From Kocuria rosea (GTDB lineage: Bacteria > Actinomycetota > Actinomycetes > Actinomycetales > Micrococcaceae): a DNA stretch of 64,000 nt. Made by a program: the position numbers and the translations under genes. The stretch spans positions 2,232,001 through 2,296,000 of the forward strand of contig NZ_CP035103.1 of the NCBI RefSeq assembly GCF_006094695.1. Direction: 5' to 3'. Below the pieces are notes generated by a model. That model ran no database searches and was not told the DNA's origin. It was given only the letters and a program-made list of their open reading frames with translations. Below, in pieces: positions 10,753-19,976 of this stretch (its first letter is position 1; the number at the start of each line of letters is the position of its first letter).

Positions 10753-10782
10753 GTGACCGGACGGTAGTCACGCCGTAGTGAC
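10753..10782. repeat. Cluster of GTGAC/GTCAC half-sites upstream of the lipoprotein gene
   Basis: GTGAC (10753-10757), GTCAC (10767-10771) and GTGAC (10778-10782) alternate within 30 bases, giving two overlapping inverted repeats with 9- and 6-base spacers. The position before an uncharacterised gene pair suggests a regulator site, but five-base half-sites can arise by chance. Confidence 0.25.
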
Positions 10783-10847
10783 GCCTGTGCCGTCATGCTC
10801 ACCGATGAGAGTCGGCACCCGAGCGCCTGGCGAAGAGAACGGGATCC

Positions 10848-10907
10848 ATGACCATGGAGATCCTGCGTACCTGTGGCGACATCCGGACGAGCGCGGACGG
10901 CCGGTGA
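10848..10907 (+). CDS. Possible 19-codon leader ORF
   Basis: ATG at 10848 opens a 19-residue frame that ends in TGA at 10905-10907. It is preceded by GAAGAGAACGGGA, a fair ribosome site. The stop lies four bases before an in-frame GTG (10912) of the lipoprotein gene, which has no well-spaced ribosome site of its own. Coupling between the two is therefore possible. The peptide has one Cys and no clear similarity. It is a weak call. Confidence 0.2.
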   Translation: MTMEILRTCGDIRTSADGR

Positions 10908-12021
10908 GGTCGTGTTCCCGGCACGTCCCGTCCGCGCCGGCACCGTCCTGGCCGCCGGCGTCCTCGTGGTGCTCACGGCGTGCGGCCGGGGCGGGCCCGA
11001 CGACGGCGCCGAGCCGGCGAACGGATCCCCTGCGGCCGAGCAGACCACCGAGCCGGAATCGGACCTTTCCGCGCGGACCTCGGACGGCTCCACGGACCTT
11101 CCGAGTGCCGAGCCCGGCTCCGAGGACGCCGCCGGGCCCGGGCGTGACGGCTCCGCCCGCGGCCGATCCGACGGTGCCGCTCCCGACGGTGCCGCTCCCG
11201 ACGGTGCCGCTCCCGAAGGTGCCGCTCCCGAAGGTGCCGCTCCCGAAGGTGCCGCTCCCGGCGGTGCCGCTCCCGGCGGTGGGAGCAACGGCGGTGGGGG
11301 TCCCGGCGGCGGGAGCGGCGGCGAGGGCAGCACCCCGGCCCCTCCTCGCGTCGCTCCCGTGATCGGCGGTCTGCCGATCGGACCCGTCGGTCCCGGAGAA
11401 CCGGGATGGTACGTGGCCCTGCGCGCCGGCACGTGCGACCACGACAGTCTCGCCGGCGCGAGCGCGCAGGACGCCGCCTCCCTGTTGTGCCGGGCGGCCG
11501 TGACCAACGACGAGGCGCTCTGGTCCCAGGGGGCGGCGGCACTGGCTGCCGCGCCGCTGCCGCAGAGCTGTCACGACGTTGCGGCGGTCGCCATGCTGCA
11601 GCGTCTGGTGCAGTTCCACCGGGACCACCCCGAGGACGTGCCCGTGCTCGTCGACACGCCGGGCACCGCCTGCCCCCTGTCCATCACGGGGCTCGCGACC
11701 GCGCCGGACGAGGCCGGCGAGTCCGCCGTGCCCGTGCCGCCGTGCGGAGGCGTTCCTGTCCACCTGCGCGGAAACGTGCAGGACCGGGCCCTGCCCGTGG
11801 GCAGCGTGCAGTTCGTCACCGTGGGCCCGACTCCCGTGCCGATCCAGTGGGCATCGACCGGACCGTTCTTCGTGGCGCCCCCGGCACCGGTCCCGGAGGC
11901 GGGTGGTTCGCTGCCGGTGGCCCTCTCGGGCTCCGGCTACGTGCTCGAGGACCCGGCCCTCAGCACGGTCGCCCTGGACTACGCCCCCGGCACGACGGCA
12001 TGTCCGGCCCCCGGCTCCTGA
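10873..12021 (+). CDS. Uncharacterised lipoprotein with a tandem-repeat linker
   Basis: Not recognised as a known family. The N terminus has an Arg-containing n-region, a hydrophobic stretch and the lipobox VLTAC (Cys 37 from the GTG at 10873, Cys 24 if the GTG at 10912 is used), so export and lipid anchoring are likely. A polar Ser/Glu/Asp linker follows, then seven five-residue repeats GAAPX (~residues 101-135), a Gly-rich stretch, and a ~230-residue C-terminal domain. That domain has four or more Cys (TCDHD, LLCRA, QSCHD, ACPL, PPCGG) that could form disulphides outside the cell. The start is uncertain: 10873 has GGAG 13 bases away, while 10912 gives a more usual signal peptide. It is paired with the membrane gene at 12056, 34 bases downstream. 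Confidence 0.7.
   Translation: MATSGRARTAGEVVFPARPVRAGTVLAAGVLVVLTACGRGGPDDGAEPANGSPAAEQTTEPESDLSARTSDGSTDLPSAEPGSEDAAGPGRDGSARGRSDGAAPDGAAPDGAAPEGAAPEGAAPEGAAPGGAAPGGGSNGGGGPGGGSGGEGSTPAPPRVAPVIGGLPIGPVGPGEPGWYVALRAGTCDHDSLAGASAQDAASLLCRAAVTNDEALWSQGAAALAAAPLPQSCHDVAAVAMLQRLVQFHRDHPEDVPVLVDTPGTACPLSITGLATAPDEAGESAVPVPPCGGVPVHLRGNVQDRALPVGSVQFVTVGPTPVPIQWASTGPFFVAPPAPVPEAGGSLPVALSGSGYVLEDPALSTVALDYAPGTTACPAPGS
11173..11277 (+). repeat. 15-bp coding minisatellite, seven units
   Basis: Seven in-frame 15-base units of the form GGTGCCGCTCCCGNN encode GAAP plus one variable residue. The last residue runs D, D, E, E, E, G, G in order, so the array probably grew by local duplication of neighbouring units. 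Copy number is likely to differ between strains. Confidence 0.9.
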
Positions 12022-12055
12022 CGGGCCGCTGCGGCTGCGGTACCGGGCGGCAACG

Positions 12056-12919
12056 ATGACGGAGACCGCTGCCCCGACCGGCTCCGTGTGGTCGCACGTC
12101 CTGGGCTACGTGTCGGTCATCGGGCCGCCGGCCACCGTGGTCACGGCCCTGGTGTTCTACTTCGGCTGGGCTCGCGCGAAGGCGCAGGCCGAGTGGATGG
12201 GACTGCACGTCAACCTGTTCGGCTACACCACGCGGGACTTCGCGCTGCTGAGCATCAGCGCGCTGTACCTGCCGCTGCTGCTGCTGGTCGCGCTGGCGAT
12301 GCTGTGGGTCTGGCTGGACCGGCTGCTGCGGAGACGCATCGACCGGGGAGCGGCCGGCAGGTGGGCGACCACACTGCCGCGGGCGGCTCTGCTCGGTGCA
12401 GGGGCCCTGATCGGCCTCATGGTCGTCCTGCTCTTCGCCGAACGCGTCTACAGCCCCCTGTACGCCCCGTACCTCGTCACCGCCGGCGTGCTCGTGGCCG
12501 CGTGGGCCGTCCGCATCCGCCGCTGTGCCGCTGCCGTGGAGGGCCCTCGACGGCCCGCCGAGCAGCAGGCCGTCGAGGCGACGCTGCTCCTGGTCCTCGT
12601 AGCGCTGCTGCTCTTCTGGGGAACCTCGAACTTCGCGGAGGCCCGTGGACGGGGGCTCGCGGAGGATCTCGAGGTGAACCTGCCGTGGCTGCCCCGGGCG
12701 CAGGTCTACAGCCAGGAACCACTGGGCCTCGACGTCCTGGGGGTCACGACGCACGAGCTGGGCACGGCCGAGGCCCCGCTGTACCGCTACGACGGGCTGC
12801 GCCTGCTCACCGTCAGCGGGGAACGGTACTTCTTCCTCCACGAGGGGTGGTCCGTCGAGGAGGGAACGGTGGTGGTGCTGCCCGACGACGCCTCGTTGCG
12901 GGTCCAGTACGGGCGCTGA
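12056..12919 (+). CDS. Uncharacterised multi-pass membrane protein
   Basis: A 287-residue protein of no recognised family. It starts at the ATG at 12056 and has about five hydrophobic segments (roughly residues 17-35, 60-83, 112-130, 142-158 and 180-198). A C-terminal soluble domain of ~85 residues ends in a beta-rich stretch (LYRYDGLRLLTVSGERYFFL). The topology places either the loop with RRRID or the C-terminal domain on the cytoplasmic side. It begins 34 bases after the lipoprotein gene with no terminator between, so the two are probably co-transcribed and may work together at the membrane. Confidence 0.65.
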   Translation: MTETAAPTGSVWSHVLGYVSVIGPPATVVTALVFYFGWARAKAQAEWMGLHVNLFGYTTRDFALLSISALYLPLLLLVALAMLWVWLDRLLRRRIDRGAAGRWATTLPRAALLGAGALIGLMVVLLFAERVYSPLYAPYLVTAGVLVAAWAVRIRRCAAAVEGPRRPAEQQAVEATLLLVLVALLLFWGTSNFAEARGRGLAEDLEVNLPWLPRAQVYSQEPLGLDVLGVTTHELGTAEAPLYRYDGLRLLTVSGERYFFLHEGWSVEEGTVVVLPDDASLRVQYGR

Positions 12920-12975
12920 TCCGGGGCGCGGGGACCGCACGTCGCCGGGCGCATGCGGCGGCCCCTCAGCGCGGA

Positions 12976-13037
12976 CGACCCCCGGCTTCCCCGGCCGAGC
13001 ACGGACTTCCGTGGTCGGCCGGGGAGGCCGGGGGTCG
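12976..13037. terminator. Bidirectional terminator between convergent genes
   Basis: A 23-bp inverted repeat (CGACCCCCGGCTTCCCCGGC... with its complement, one T-G wobble) encloses a 16-base loop. It lies midway between the stops of the rightward membrane gene and the leftward secG. Confidence 0.85.
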
Positions 13038-13054
13038 TTCGACCAGCCGTCGGC

Positions 13055-13309
13055 TCAGACGGCCACTTCGGCGAAGCGCATGGTCAGCGCGTAGGCCGCG
13101 ATGGACAGGGCCCAGACCACGGCCGTGGTGGTGGTGAGGCGGACCAGGTTCTTCTGCGCCACGCCCGAGGTGTTGAGGGACTGGGTCATGCCGCCGCCGA
13201 ACATGTCGGAGAGGCCCCCGCCCTTGCCCTTGTTGAGCAGGACGAGGAGAACGGCCAGGAGGCTCGTGAGCACGATGATCGCCAGGAGCACGTTCTGCAG
13301 AATTTCCAC
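13055..13309 (-). CDS. secG: Preprotein translocase subunit SecG
   Basis: Small integral-membrane subunit of the SecYEG channel that aids protein export. It has 84 residues with two transmembrane helices (about 3-23 and 58-78) around the typical loop KGKGGGLSDMFGGG. The GTG at 13309 follows GGAAGG at good spacing. It is the last gene of the leftward gap-pgk-tpiA-secG group, 70 bases after tpiA. The linkage of secG with tpiA is widespread in bacteria. Confidence 0.95.
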   Translation of the reverse strand: MEILQNVLLAIIVLTSLLAVLLVLLNKGKGGGLSDMFGGGMTQSLNTSGVAQKNLVRLTTTTAVVWALSIAAYALTMRFAEVAV

Positions 13310-13379
13310 TGGGGCCTTCCCTCGGGGGTGTCCGTCGAGCAGCCGCGCCCGGCGGGCGCGGACGGTCAGGGGGTCGTGA

Positions 13380-14195
13380 TCAATCGGTCACGAGGTGCTG
13401 CTCGAACCTGGCAATGCTAGCAAACTCCTCGGCGTCGAGGCTGGCGCCGCCGACGAGGACGCCGTCCACGTCCTTGCCCTTGAGGATCGAGCCGGCGTTG
13501 GCGGCCTTCGCGGAACCGCCGTAGAGGATGCGGGTCTTCGCGGCGGTCCCGTTGTCGTAGAGCCCGGCCAGCTCGGCGCGGATGGCGGCGGCCATCTCCT
13601 GGGCGTCCTCGGGACCGGCGACCTCGCCGGTGCCGATCGCCCAGACGGGCTCGTAGGCCACCACGAGCTCGGCCACCCGGTCCGCCTCGAGGCCGGCGAT
13701 GGAGCCGCGCAGCTGCTCGAGCGTGAAGGCGACGTGCTCGCCGGCCTGCCGGACCTCGAGGCCCTCGCCGACGCACAGCACCGGGACCAGGCCGTGGCGG
13801 TGGGCGGCGGCGATCTTGGCGTTGCACAGCTCGTCGGACTCGCCGTGGACCGTGCGGCGCTCGGAGTGGCCCACGAGCACGTAGGTGCAGCCGAGCTTGG
13901 CCAGGAACTGGCCGGAGATGTCGCCGGTGTAGGCGCCGGAGTCCTGGTCGGAGAGGTCCTGGGCGCCGTAGACGACGCGCAGGTCGTCACCGTCCACGAG
14001 GCTCTGGACGGAGCGGAGGTCGGTGAACGGCGGGAAGACGGCCACCTCGGCGCGGGAGTAGTCGTGCTTGGCGTCGTCCAGGGTCCACGCCAGCTTCTGC
14101 AGCAGGGTGATCGCCTGGGCGTGGTCCATGTTCATCTTCCAGTTGCCGGCGATCAGCGGCGTGCGGTCGAACTGACCGTTGGTCTGCGAGGTCAT
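13380..14195 (-). CDS. tpiA: Triosephosphate isomerase
   Basis: Interconverts dihydroxyacetone phosphate and glyceraldehyde 3-phosphate. It has 271 residues and a TIM barrel, with the substrate Lys in AGNWKMN, the catalytic His in LVGHSERR, the catalytic Glu in [11 protein letters not shown], and the phosphate loop GGSAKAAN. The ATG at 14195 follows AGGAG. Upstream, a long GC hairpin separates it from pgk. Confidence 0.97.
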   Translation of the reverse strand: MTSQTNGQFDRTPLIAGNWKMNMDHAQAITLLQKLAWTLDDAKHDYSRAEVAVFPPFTDLRSVQSLVDGDDLRVVYGAQDLSDQDSGAYTGDISGQFLAKLGCTYVLVGHSERRTVHGESDELCNAKIAAAHRHGLVPVLCVGEGLEVRQAGEHVAFTLEQLRGSIAGLEADRVAELVVAYEPVWAIGTGEVAGPEDAQEMAAAIRAELAGLYDNGTAAKTRILYGGSAKAANAGSILKGKDVDGVLVGGASLDAEEFASIARFEQHLVTD

Positions 14196-14260
14196 GGGGA
14201 CTCCTGTCCGCGGCGGGTGCGCCGCTCGTCGTGCGGTTCGGCAGTGGTGCGCTGGGCGGC

Positions 14261-14297
14261 GGGGGCGCCCCGGGCCGTGCGGCCCCGGGGCGCCCCC
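14261..14297 (-). terminator. Very stable intercistronic hairpin between pgk and tpiA
   Basis: GGGGGCGCCCCGGGCC and GGCCCCGGGGCGCCCCC pair almost fully (one bulge) around GTGC. It lies just after the pgk stop within the operon. It could be an attenuator, an RNA-stability element for the pgk message, or a terminator with a separate tpiA promoter. No U tract is visible. Confidence 0.6.
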
Positions 14298-14322
14298 GGC
14301 GCCGTGGCGGGGAGCGTGCGGG

Positions 14323-15546
14323 TCAGGCGCCCAGGGCCACGACCCCGGGGAGTTCCTTGCCCTCGATGAACTCGAGGGAGGCGCCGCCGCCGGTGGAGAT
14401 GTGCCCGAACTGGTCGTCGGAGAACCCGAGGTTGCGCACGGCCGAGGCGGAGTCGCCGCCGCCGATGACGCTCATCGCGTCCGAGGCCACCACGGCCTCG
14501 GCGACCGCCCGGGTGCCCCCGGCGAAGGCCTCCATCTCGAACACGCCCGCGGGGCCGTTCCAGAACACGGTCTTCGCGCCGCGGATCCGCTCGGCGAACA
14601 GCTTCGCGGACTCGGGGCCGATGTCCAGGCCGAGACCGGTGGAGCCGATCTCCCCGTCCTCGATGGCGTCGACCGGGCGCACCTCGTGCGCGGCGTCCGC
14701 GGCGAACTCCGCCGCGTAGACGATGTCCACGGGGAGGACGATCTCGGTGCCGGCCGCGGAGGCCTTCTCGAGGTAGTCCTTGACCGTCCCGATCTGGTCC
14801 TGCTCCAGGAGGGACCCGCCCACGGAGTGCCCTTGGGCGGCGAGGAACGTGAAGACCATGCCGCCGCCGATGAGCAGCGAGTCGGCCTTGCCGATGAGGT
14901 TCTCGATCACGGCGAGCTTGTCGGAGACCTTGGACCCGCCCATGACCACCACGAAGGGGCGCTCGGGGGCGGAGACCACCTTGGTGAGCACGTCCAGCTC
15001 CCGCTTGACGAGGTCGCCCAGGTAGGCCGGGAGCCGGTGGGCGATGTCGAACACGGAGGCGTGCTTGCGGTGCACCGCGCCGAAGGCGTCGTCCACGTAG
15101 GCCCCGTTCTCGCCCGTCAGGGCGGCGAGCTCGTCCGCGAAGGCGCCGCGCTCGGCGTCGTCCTTCGAGGTCTCGCGGGGGTCGAAGCGGACGTTCTCGA
15201 TCACGAGCACCTCGCCGTCGGCGAGGGCCTCGGCCTTGGCCCGGGCGTCCTCCCCGACGACGTCGGAGGCGGCCGCCACGGGGAAGTCGGCCAGCTCGGC
15301 CAGCTTCCGCGCGGCGGGCGCGATCGAGTACTTCGGGTCGACCTGCCCCTTGGGCCGGCCGAGGTGCGCCATCACGATGACGCGGGCCCCGGCATCGGCC
15401 AGCTTCTTCAGGACCGGCAGGGACGCGCGGACGCGCCCGTCGTCGGTCACGGTGGAGCCGTCCAGGGGGACGTTGAGGTCGGAGCGGACCAGGACGCGGC
15501 GCCCGGCGACGCCGTCGGCGATCAGTTCGTCAAGTGCATGAGCCAT
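14323..15546 (-). CDS. pgk: Phosphoglycerate kinase
   Basis: Makes ATP and 3-phosphoglycerate from 1,3-bisphosphoglycerate. It is a 407-residue two-domain kinase. The N-terminal substrate motif [18 protein letters not shown] is clear, as are HLGRPKG, the hinge-side [14 protein letters not shown] and the nucleotide-binding GGGDSASAV near the C terminus. The ATG at 15546 is chosen because AGGGTGAG precedes it; an in-frame GTG lies at 15555. It starts 40 bases after gap ends, so the two are co-transcribed. Confidence 0.97.
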   Translation of the reverse strand: MAHALDELIADGVAGRRVLVRSDLNVPLDGSTVTDDGRVRASLPVLKKLADAGARVIVMAHLGRPKGQVDPKYSIAPAARKLAELADFPVAAASDVVGEDARAKAEALADGEVLVIENVRFDPRETSKDDAERGAFADELAALTGENGAYVDDAFGAVHRKHASVFDIAHRLPAYLGDLVKRELDVLTKVVSAPERPFVVVMGGSKVSDKLAVIENLIGKADSLLIGGGMVFTFLAAQGHSVGGSLLEQDQIGTVKDYLEKASAAGTEIVLPVDIVYAAEFAADAAHEVRPVDAIEDGEIGSTGLGLDIGPESAKLFAERIRGAKTVFWNGPAGVFEMEAFAGGTRAVAEAVVASDAMSVIGGGDSASAVRNLGFSDDQFGHISTGGGASLEFIEGKELPGVVALGA

Positions 15547-15586
15547 GCCACTCACCCTACCCCGGCGGCGTCGCGCGGCGACGGGC

Positions 15587-16693
<1,107 letters not shown>

Positions 16694-16701
16694 TCATCGC
16701 C

Positions 16702-16750
16702 AAACCCACACAATCCCACATCGAGGGATGCGGACCCTCGGAAACCCACG
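16702..16750 (-). promoter_or_regulatory. Inverted repeat flanked by direct repeats upstream of gap
   Basis: CGAGGG-N7-CCCTCG (16722-16740) is flanked on both sides by AAACCCAC (16702-16709 and 16742-16749). The element lies 35-85 bases upstream of the gap -35, as an activator or repressor site would. The regulator is unknown. Between here and the whiA stop, 16772-16794 can form a small hairpin. Confidence 0.4.
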
Positions 16751-16807
16751 CGGGACCAAAGCCCTCTCCCTGCGCGGCCCCGGAGTGACCGCGCCGGCGC
16801 GCCCCGC

Positions 16808-17788
16808 TCAGGAGGGCAGGGCCTCCGCGGCAACACCGGCGTCGGTGCCCGGGAGGTTCAGCTCCTCCGCCCGGCGGTCCGCCATGGCCAGCAGCCGGCG
16901 GATCCGGCCCGCCACGGCGTCCTTGGTGAGCGGGGGGTCGGCGAGCCGGCCCAGCTCGTCGAGGCTGGCCTGCTTGTTGGACAGCCGCAGCTCCCCCGCC
17001 TGCCGCAGGTGCTCCGGGACCTCGTCGCCGAGGATCTCCAGGGCGCGCTCCACCCGGGCGCCGGCGGCCACGGCGGCCTGCGCGGAGCGGCGGAGGTTGG
17101 CGTCGTCGAAGTTGGCGAGGCGGTTGGCGGTGGCGCGCACCTCCTTGCGCATCCGCCGGTCCTCCCACTGGAGGAGCGTCTGGTGGGCACCCATCCGGGT
17201 GAGCAGCGCGGCGATCGCGTCCCCGTCCCGCACGACCACCCGGTCCACGCCGCGCACCTCGCGGGCCTTCGCGAGGACGCCGAGCCGGCGGGCCGCGCCC
17301 ACGAGCGCGAGGGCGGCCTCCGGGCCGGGGCAGGTGAACTCCATCGCGGCGGAGCGGCCGGGCTCCGTGAGGGAGCCGTGGGCCAGGAAGGCCCCGCGCA
17401 GCACCGCCTCGGCGTCGGCCACGGCCCCGTTGACCACGGCGGGCGGGAGCCCGCGCACGGGGCGCCCGCGCGAGTCGAGCAGTCCCGTCTGGCGGGCGAG
17501 GGCCTCGCCGTCCTCGACGACGCGCACCACGTAGGAGCTCCCGCGCCGCAGTCCCCCGCCGGAGACGACCACGATCTCGCTGTCGTGGCCGAAGACCTCG
17601 TGGACGGCGCGGCGCACCCGGCGCGCGGTGGCGCCGAGGTCCACCTCCGCCTCGACGACGATGCGTCCCGAGACGATGTGGAGCCCGCCCGCGAAGCGCA
17701 GCAGGGCGGAGAGCTCGGCGCGGCGCTCCGAGGACCTCTTGATCTCGAGGCGGGACAGTTCTTCCTTCACCGATGACGTCAGGGCCAC
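16808..17788 (-). CDS. whiA: DNA-binding protein WhiA
   Basis: Conserved Gram-positive transcription factor. In Streptomyces it activates sporulation septation with WhiB, and in other bacteria it affects division and metabolism. It has 326 residues, with an N-terminal LAGLIDADG-like fold and a C-terminal helix-turn-helix around [22 protein letters not shown]. The GTG at 17788 ([13 protein letters not shown]) follows AGGAAAGG. The frame remains open upstream into yvcK, but those codons are overlap only. It is the last gene of rapZ-yvcK-whiA, an order kept across actinobacteria and firmicutes. Confidence 0.95.
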   Translation of the reverse strand: MALTSSVKEELSRLEIKRSSERRAELSALLRFAGGLHIVSGRIVVEAEVDLGATARRVRRAVHEVFGHDSEIVVVSGGGLRRGSSYVVRVVEDGEALARQTGLLDSRGRPVRGLPPAVVNGAVADAEAVLRGAFLAHGSLTEPGRSAAMEFTCPGPEAALALVGAARRLGVLAKAREVRGVDRVVVRDGDAIAALLTRMGAHQTLLQWEDRRMRKEVRATANRLANFDDANLRRSAQAAVAAGARVERALEILGDEVPEHLRQAGELRLSNKQASLDELGRLADPPLTKDAVAGRIRRLLAMADRRAEELNLPGTDAGVAAEALPS

Positions 17789-17838
17789 GCGGTTCCTTTC
17801 CTGGGGATGCTGGGGTGTGTGGGGGTGGGGCGGCAGGC

Positions 17839-18930
17839 TCAGCGGTGGCGCTCGAAGATCTCCTGGTAGGCGGCCGCGAGCCGGAGCGTGTTGTGCACGG
17901 CGGTGCCGGGGTGCGCCCGGACGTCGGCGTAGAAGACCTCGGCGCCCAGGCCGCGGGCGACCTCCTCGAGGTCGGCGCCGTCCTCGGTGGCCGAGGGGTC
18001 GGCGAGGACCACGTCCAGGGTCAGCTCGGGACAGTAGTCGTGCAGGACCCGCAGGTGGTCGGCGGCGGTCTTGCCGCGCGTCTCGGTGTCCGGCGAGAGG
18101 TTCAGGGTGACGCAGCGGCGCGCCGGCGAGCCGCAGATCGCCTGCCGCAGCTCGGGTAGCAGCAGGTGCGGCAGCACGGAGGTGTGCCACGAGCCCGGCC
18201 CCATGATCACCCAGTCGGCGAGCCCGACCGCCTCGACCGCCTGCGGGCAGGCCGGGGCGTCCGGGGGCACGAGCCGCACGTTGCAGACGTCGGCCTGCTT
18301 CGCCAGGACCGCCTGCCCGGTGATCGTGCGGACCGTGCCGGCCTCGCCCGCGCAGCCGCTCGCGCTCCCGCCGGACAGGGCGCCGGGGACGTCGCCGGCG
18401 ATGACCAGCGGCTGCGTGGACATCGGCAGCACCCGGCCGCGGGCGCCCAGCAGGGCGCCCGCCCACTCGAGCCCCGCCACCGGGTCCCCCAGCAGCTCCC
18501 ACAGCGTGACGATGAGCAGGTTGCCCAGCGCGTGGTTGTCGAGGGTCGTGGTACGCCCCTCCGAGGAGCTGAACCGGTGCTGCATGACGTCGCGCCACGT
18601 CCGGCCCCACTCGGAGTCGTCGCACAGCGCGGCGAGCGCCATCCGCAGGTCCCCCGGGGGCAGGACGCCGAGCTCGTCGCGCAGCCGGCCGGAGGAGCCG
18701 CCGTCGTCGGCCACCGTCACGACCGCCGTGAGCACCGGGGTGATCCGGCGCAGCGCGGCGAGGTTCGCCGAGAGCCCGTGCCCGCCGCCGAGGGCGACCA
18801 CGGAGGGGCTGGCGCCGCCGGGCCGCCGGGCGGAGGGGTCGGGCGAATGGTGGGGGTCGGCATCGGCGCCGCTGCTGAGGGGCAGCCGGGGGAACGCGCC
18901 GGTGGGAGGAAGGGTCATCGGGGGTCCCAT
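17839..18930 (-). CDS. yvcK: YvcK/CofD-like protein (gluconeogenesis factor family)
   Basis: Family of UDP-sugar-binding proteins with the CofD fold that tune carbon flow between glycolysis, gluconeogenesis and envelope synthesis. It has 363 residues. The nucleotide-binding start [17 protein letters not shown], the [14 protein letters not shown] loop and [11 protein letters not shown] are typical. A ~40-residue Pro/Ser-rich N-terminal extension precedes the fold. The ATG at 18930 gives MGPPMTLP; the in-frame ATG at 18918 is equally possible. It lies 19 bases after rapZ and 50 bases before whiA. Confidence 0.92.
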   Translation of the reverse strand: MGPPMTLPPTGAFPRLPLSSGADADPHHSPDPSARRPGGASPSVVALGGGHGLSANLAALRRITPVLTAVVTVADDGGSSGRLRDELGVLPPGDLRMALAALCDDSEWGRTWRDVMQHRFSSSEGRTTTLDNHALGNLLIVTLWELLGDPVAGLEWAGALLGARGRVLPMSTQPLVIAGDVPGALSGGSASGCAGEAGTVRTITGQAVLAKQADVCNVRLVPPDAPACPQAVEAVGLADWVIMGPGSWHTSVLPHLLLPELRQAICGSPARRCVTLNLSPDTETRGKTAADHLRVLHDYCPELTLDVVLADPSATEDGADLEEVARGLGAEVFYADVRAHPGTAVHNTLRLAAAYQEIFERHR

Positions 18931-18949
18931 CGCGGTGAGGGCGAGCCGG

Positions 18950-19876
18950 TCACTCCCGGCCCATGTCCCGGTGCTGGATGTTGACCGTCACGAGCGGCAG
19001 CTTGGCGAGCCTGCGGGCCACCTCCTCGCTCACGGCCACGGAGCGGTGCTTCCCGCCCGTGCAGCCGATCGCGATGGTGGCGTAGTGCTTGTTCTCCGTA
19101 CGGTATCCCGCGAAGACGGGTTCGAGCATGGCGACGAACCGGTCCACGAACTGCCGGGGGCCGTCGTCCTGGAAGACGTAGTCCCGGACCTCGTCGTCCT
19201 TGCCGGTGCGGGGGCGCAGCGACGGGACCCAGTGCGGGTTGGGGATGAACCGGACGTCGGCCACGTAGTTGGCGTCCGCGGGGACCCCGTACTTGAAGCC
19301 GAAGCTGAGCACGGTCAGGCGCAGGACCACCGGCCCGTTCGTGGAGAACAGGTCGGCCACGGCCCGGGACAGGGCGTGCACGTTGAACGCGGAGGTGTCC
19401 AGGACCACGTCGGCCGATTCCCGCAGGTCCGTCAGCAGGGCGCGCTCGGCGCGGATCCCGTCGAGGATCCGGCCGCCGGCCTGCAGTGGGTGGGGCCGGC
19501 GCTGGTGCTCGTAGCGGGAGACCAGGACCTCGTCGGCGGCGTCCAGGAAGAGCACCGAGAAGTCGACGTCGGACGCCTCGAGGGCGGCCAGCGTCTCCTT
19601 CATGTCGCTGAACAGGGCCTTGCCGCGCACGTCGATGACGACCGCCAGCTTGGGCAGGGCCTGCGGGGTCCGGGAGACGAGGTCGGCGAGGGTGTGCAGC
19701 ATCTGCGGCGGCAGGTTGTCGACCACGTACCAGCCGAGGTCCTCGAGGGCGTTCGCGGCCGTGCTGCGCCCGGCCCCGGACATGCCCGTCACGACGAGCA
19801 GCTCCGAGCTGGTCGGTTTCGCGTGGTCGGTCCCGTCCGCCGTCCCGACGTCCGCTCCGGCGGTGTGCTCGCTCAT
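18950..19876 (-). CDS. rapZ: RNase adapter / nucleotide-binding protein RapZ
   Basis: P-loop protein of the RapZ (YvcJ) family. In E. coli it adapts RNase E to the GlmZ sRNA and controls amino-sugar synthesis; its role in actinobacteria is less clear. It has 308 residues, with the P-loop [16 protein letters not shown] and Arg in the usual Lys position, as in many actinobacterial members. The C-terminal domain has [25 protein letters not shown] box at 19925-19930 could be its promoter. It heads the rapZ-yvcK-whiA unit. Confidence 0.93.
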   Translation of the reverse strand: MSEHTAGADVGTADGTDHAKPTSSELLVVTGMSGAGRSTAANALEDLGWYVVDNLPPQMLHTLADLVSRTPQALPKLAVVIDVRGKALFSDMKETLAALEASDVDFSVLFLDAADEVLVSRYEHQRRPHPLQAGGRILDGIRAERALLTDLRESADVVLDTSAFNVHALSRAVADLFSTNGPVVLRLTVLSFGFKYGVPADANYVADVRFIPNPHWVPSLRPRTGKDDEVRDYVFQDDGPRQFVDRFVAMLEPVFAGYRTENKHYATIAIGCTGGKHRSVAVSEEVARRLAKLPLVTVNIQHRDMGRE

Positions 19877-19924
19877 GTCCGCTCCGTCTCCCGTCGTGGT
19901 GGCCTGCGCCCGTGGTCCCGCCCC

Positions 19925-19930
19925 AGCCTA
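19925..19930 (-). promoter_or_regulatory. Candidate -10 (TAGGCT) of rapZ-yvcK-whiA
   Basis: It fits TANNNT and predicts a ~42-base leader before the rapZ ATG. It lies in the 100-base gap after uvrC. No strong -35 was seen. Confidence 0.35.
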
Positions 19931-19976
19931 ACGAAGTCGGCGGGGCCCCGCCGTGACCCCGGCGGCGCGCCCGGGC

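Noticed and set aside
16808..18625. A 605-codon leftward frame covering whiA and part of yvcK
   Set aside because: Only the part from GTG 17788 encodes WhiA. The upstream codons are an Arg/Pro/Gly-rich shadow of yvcK in another frame.
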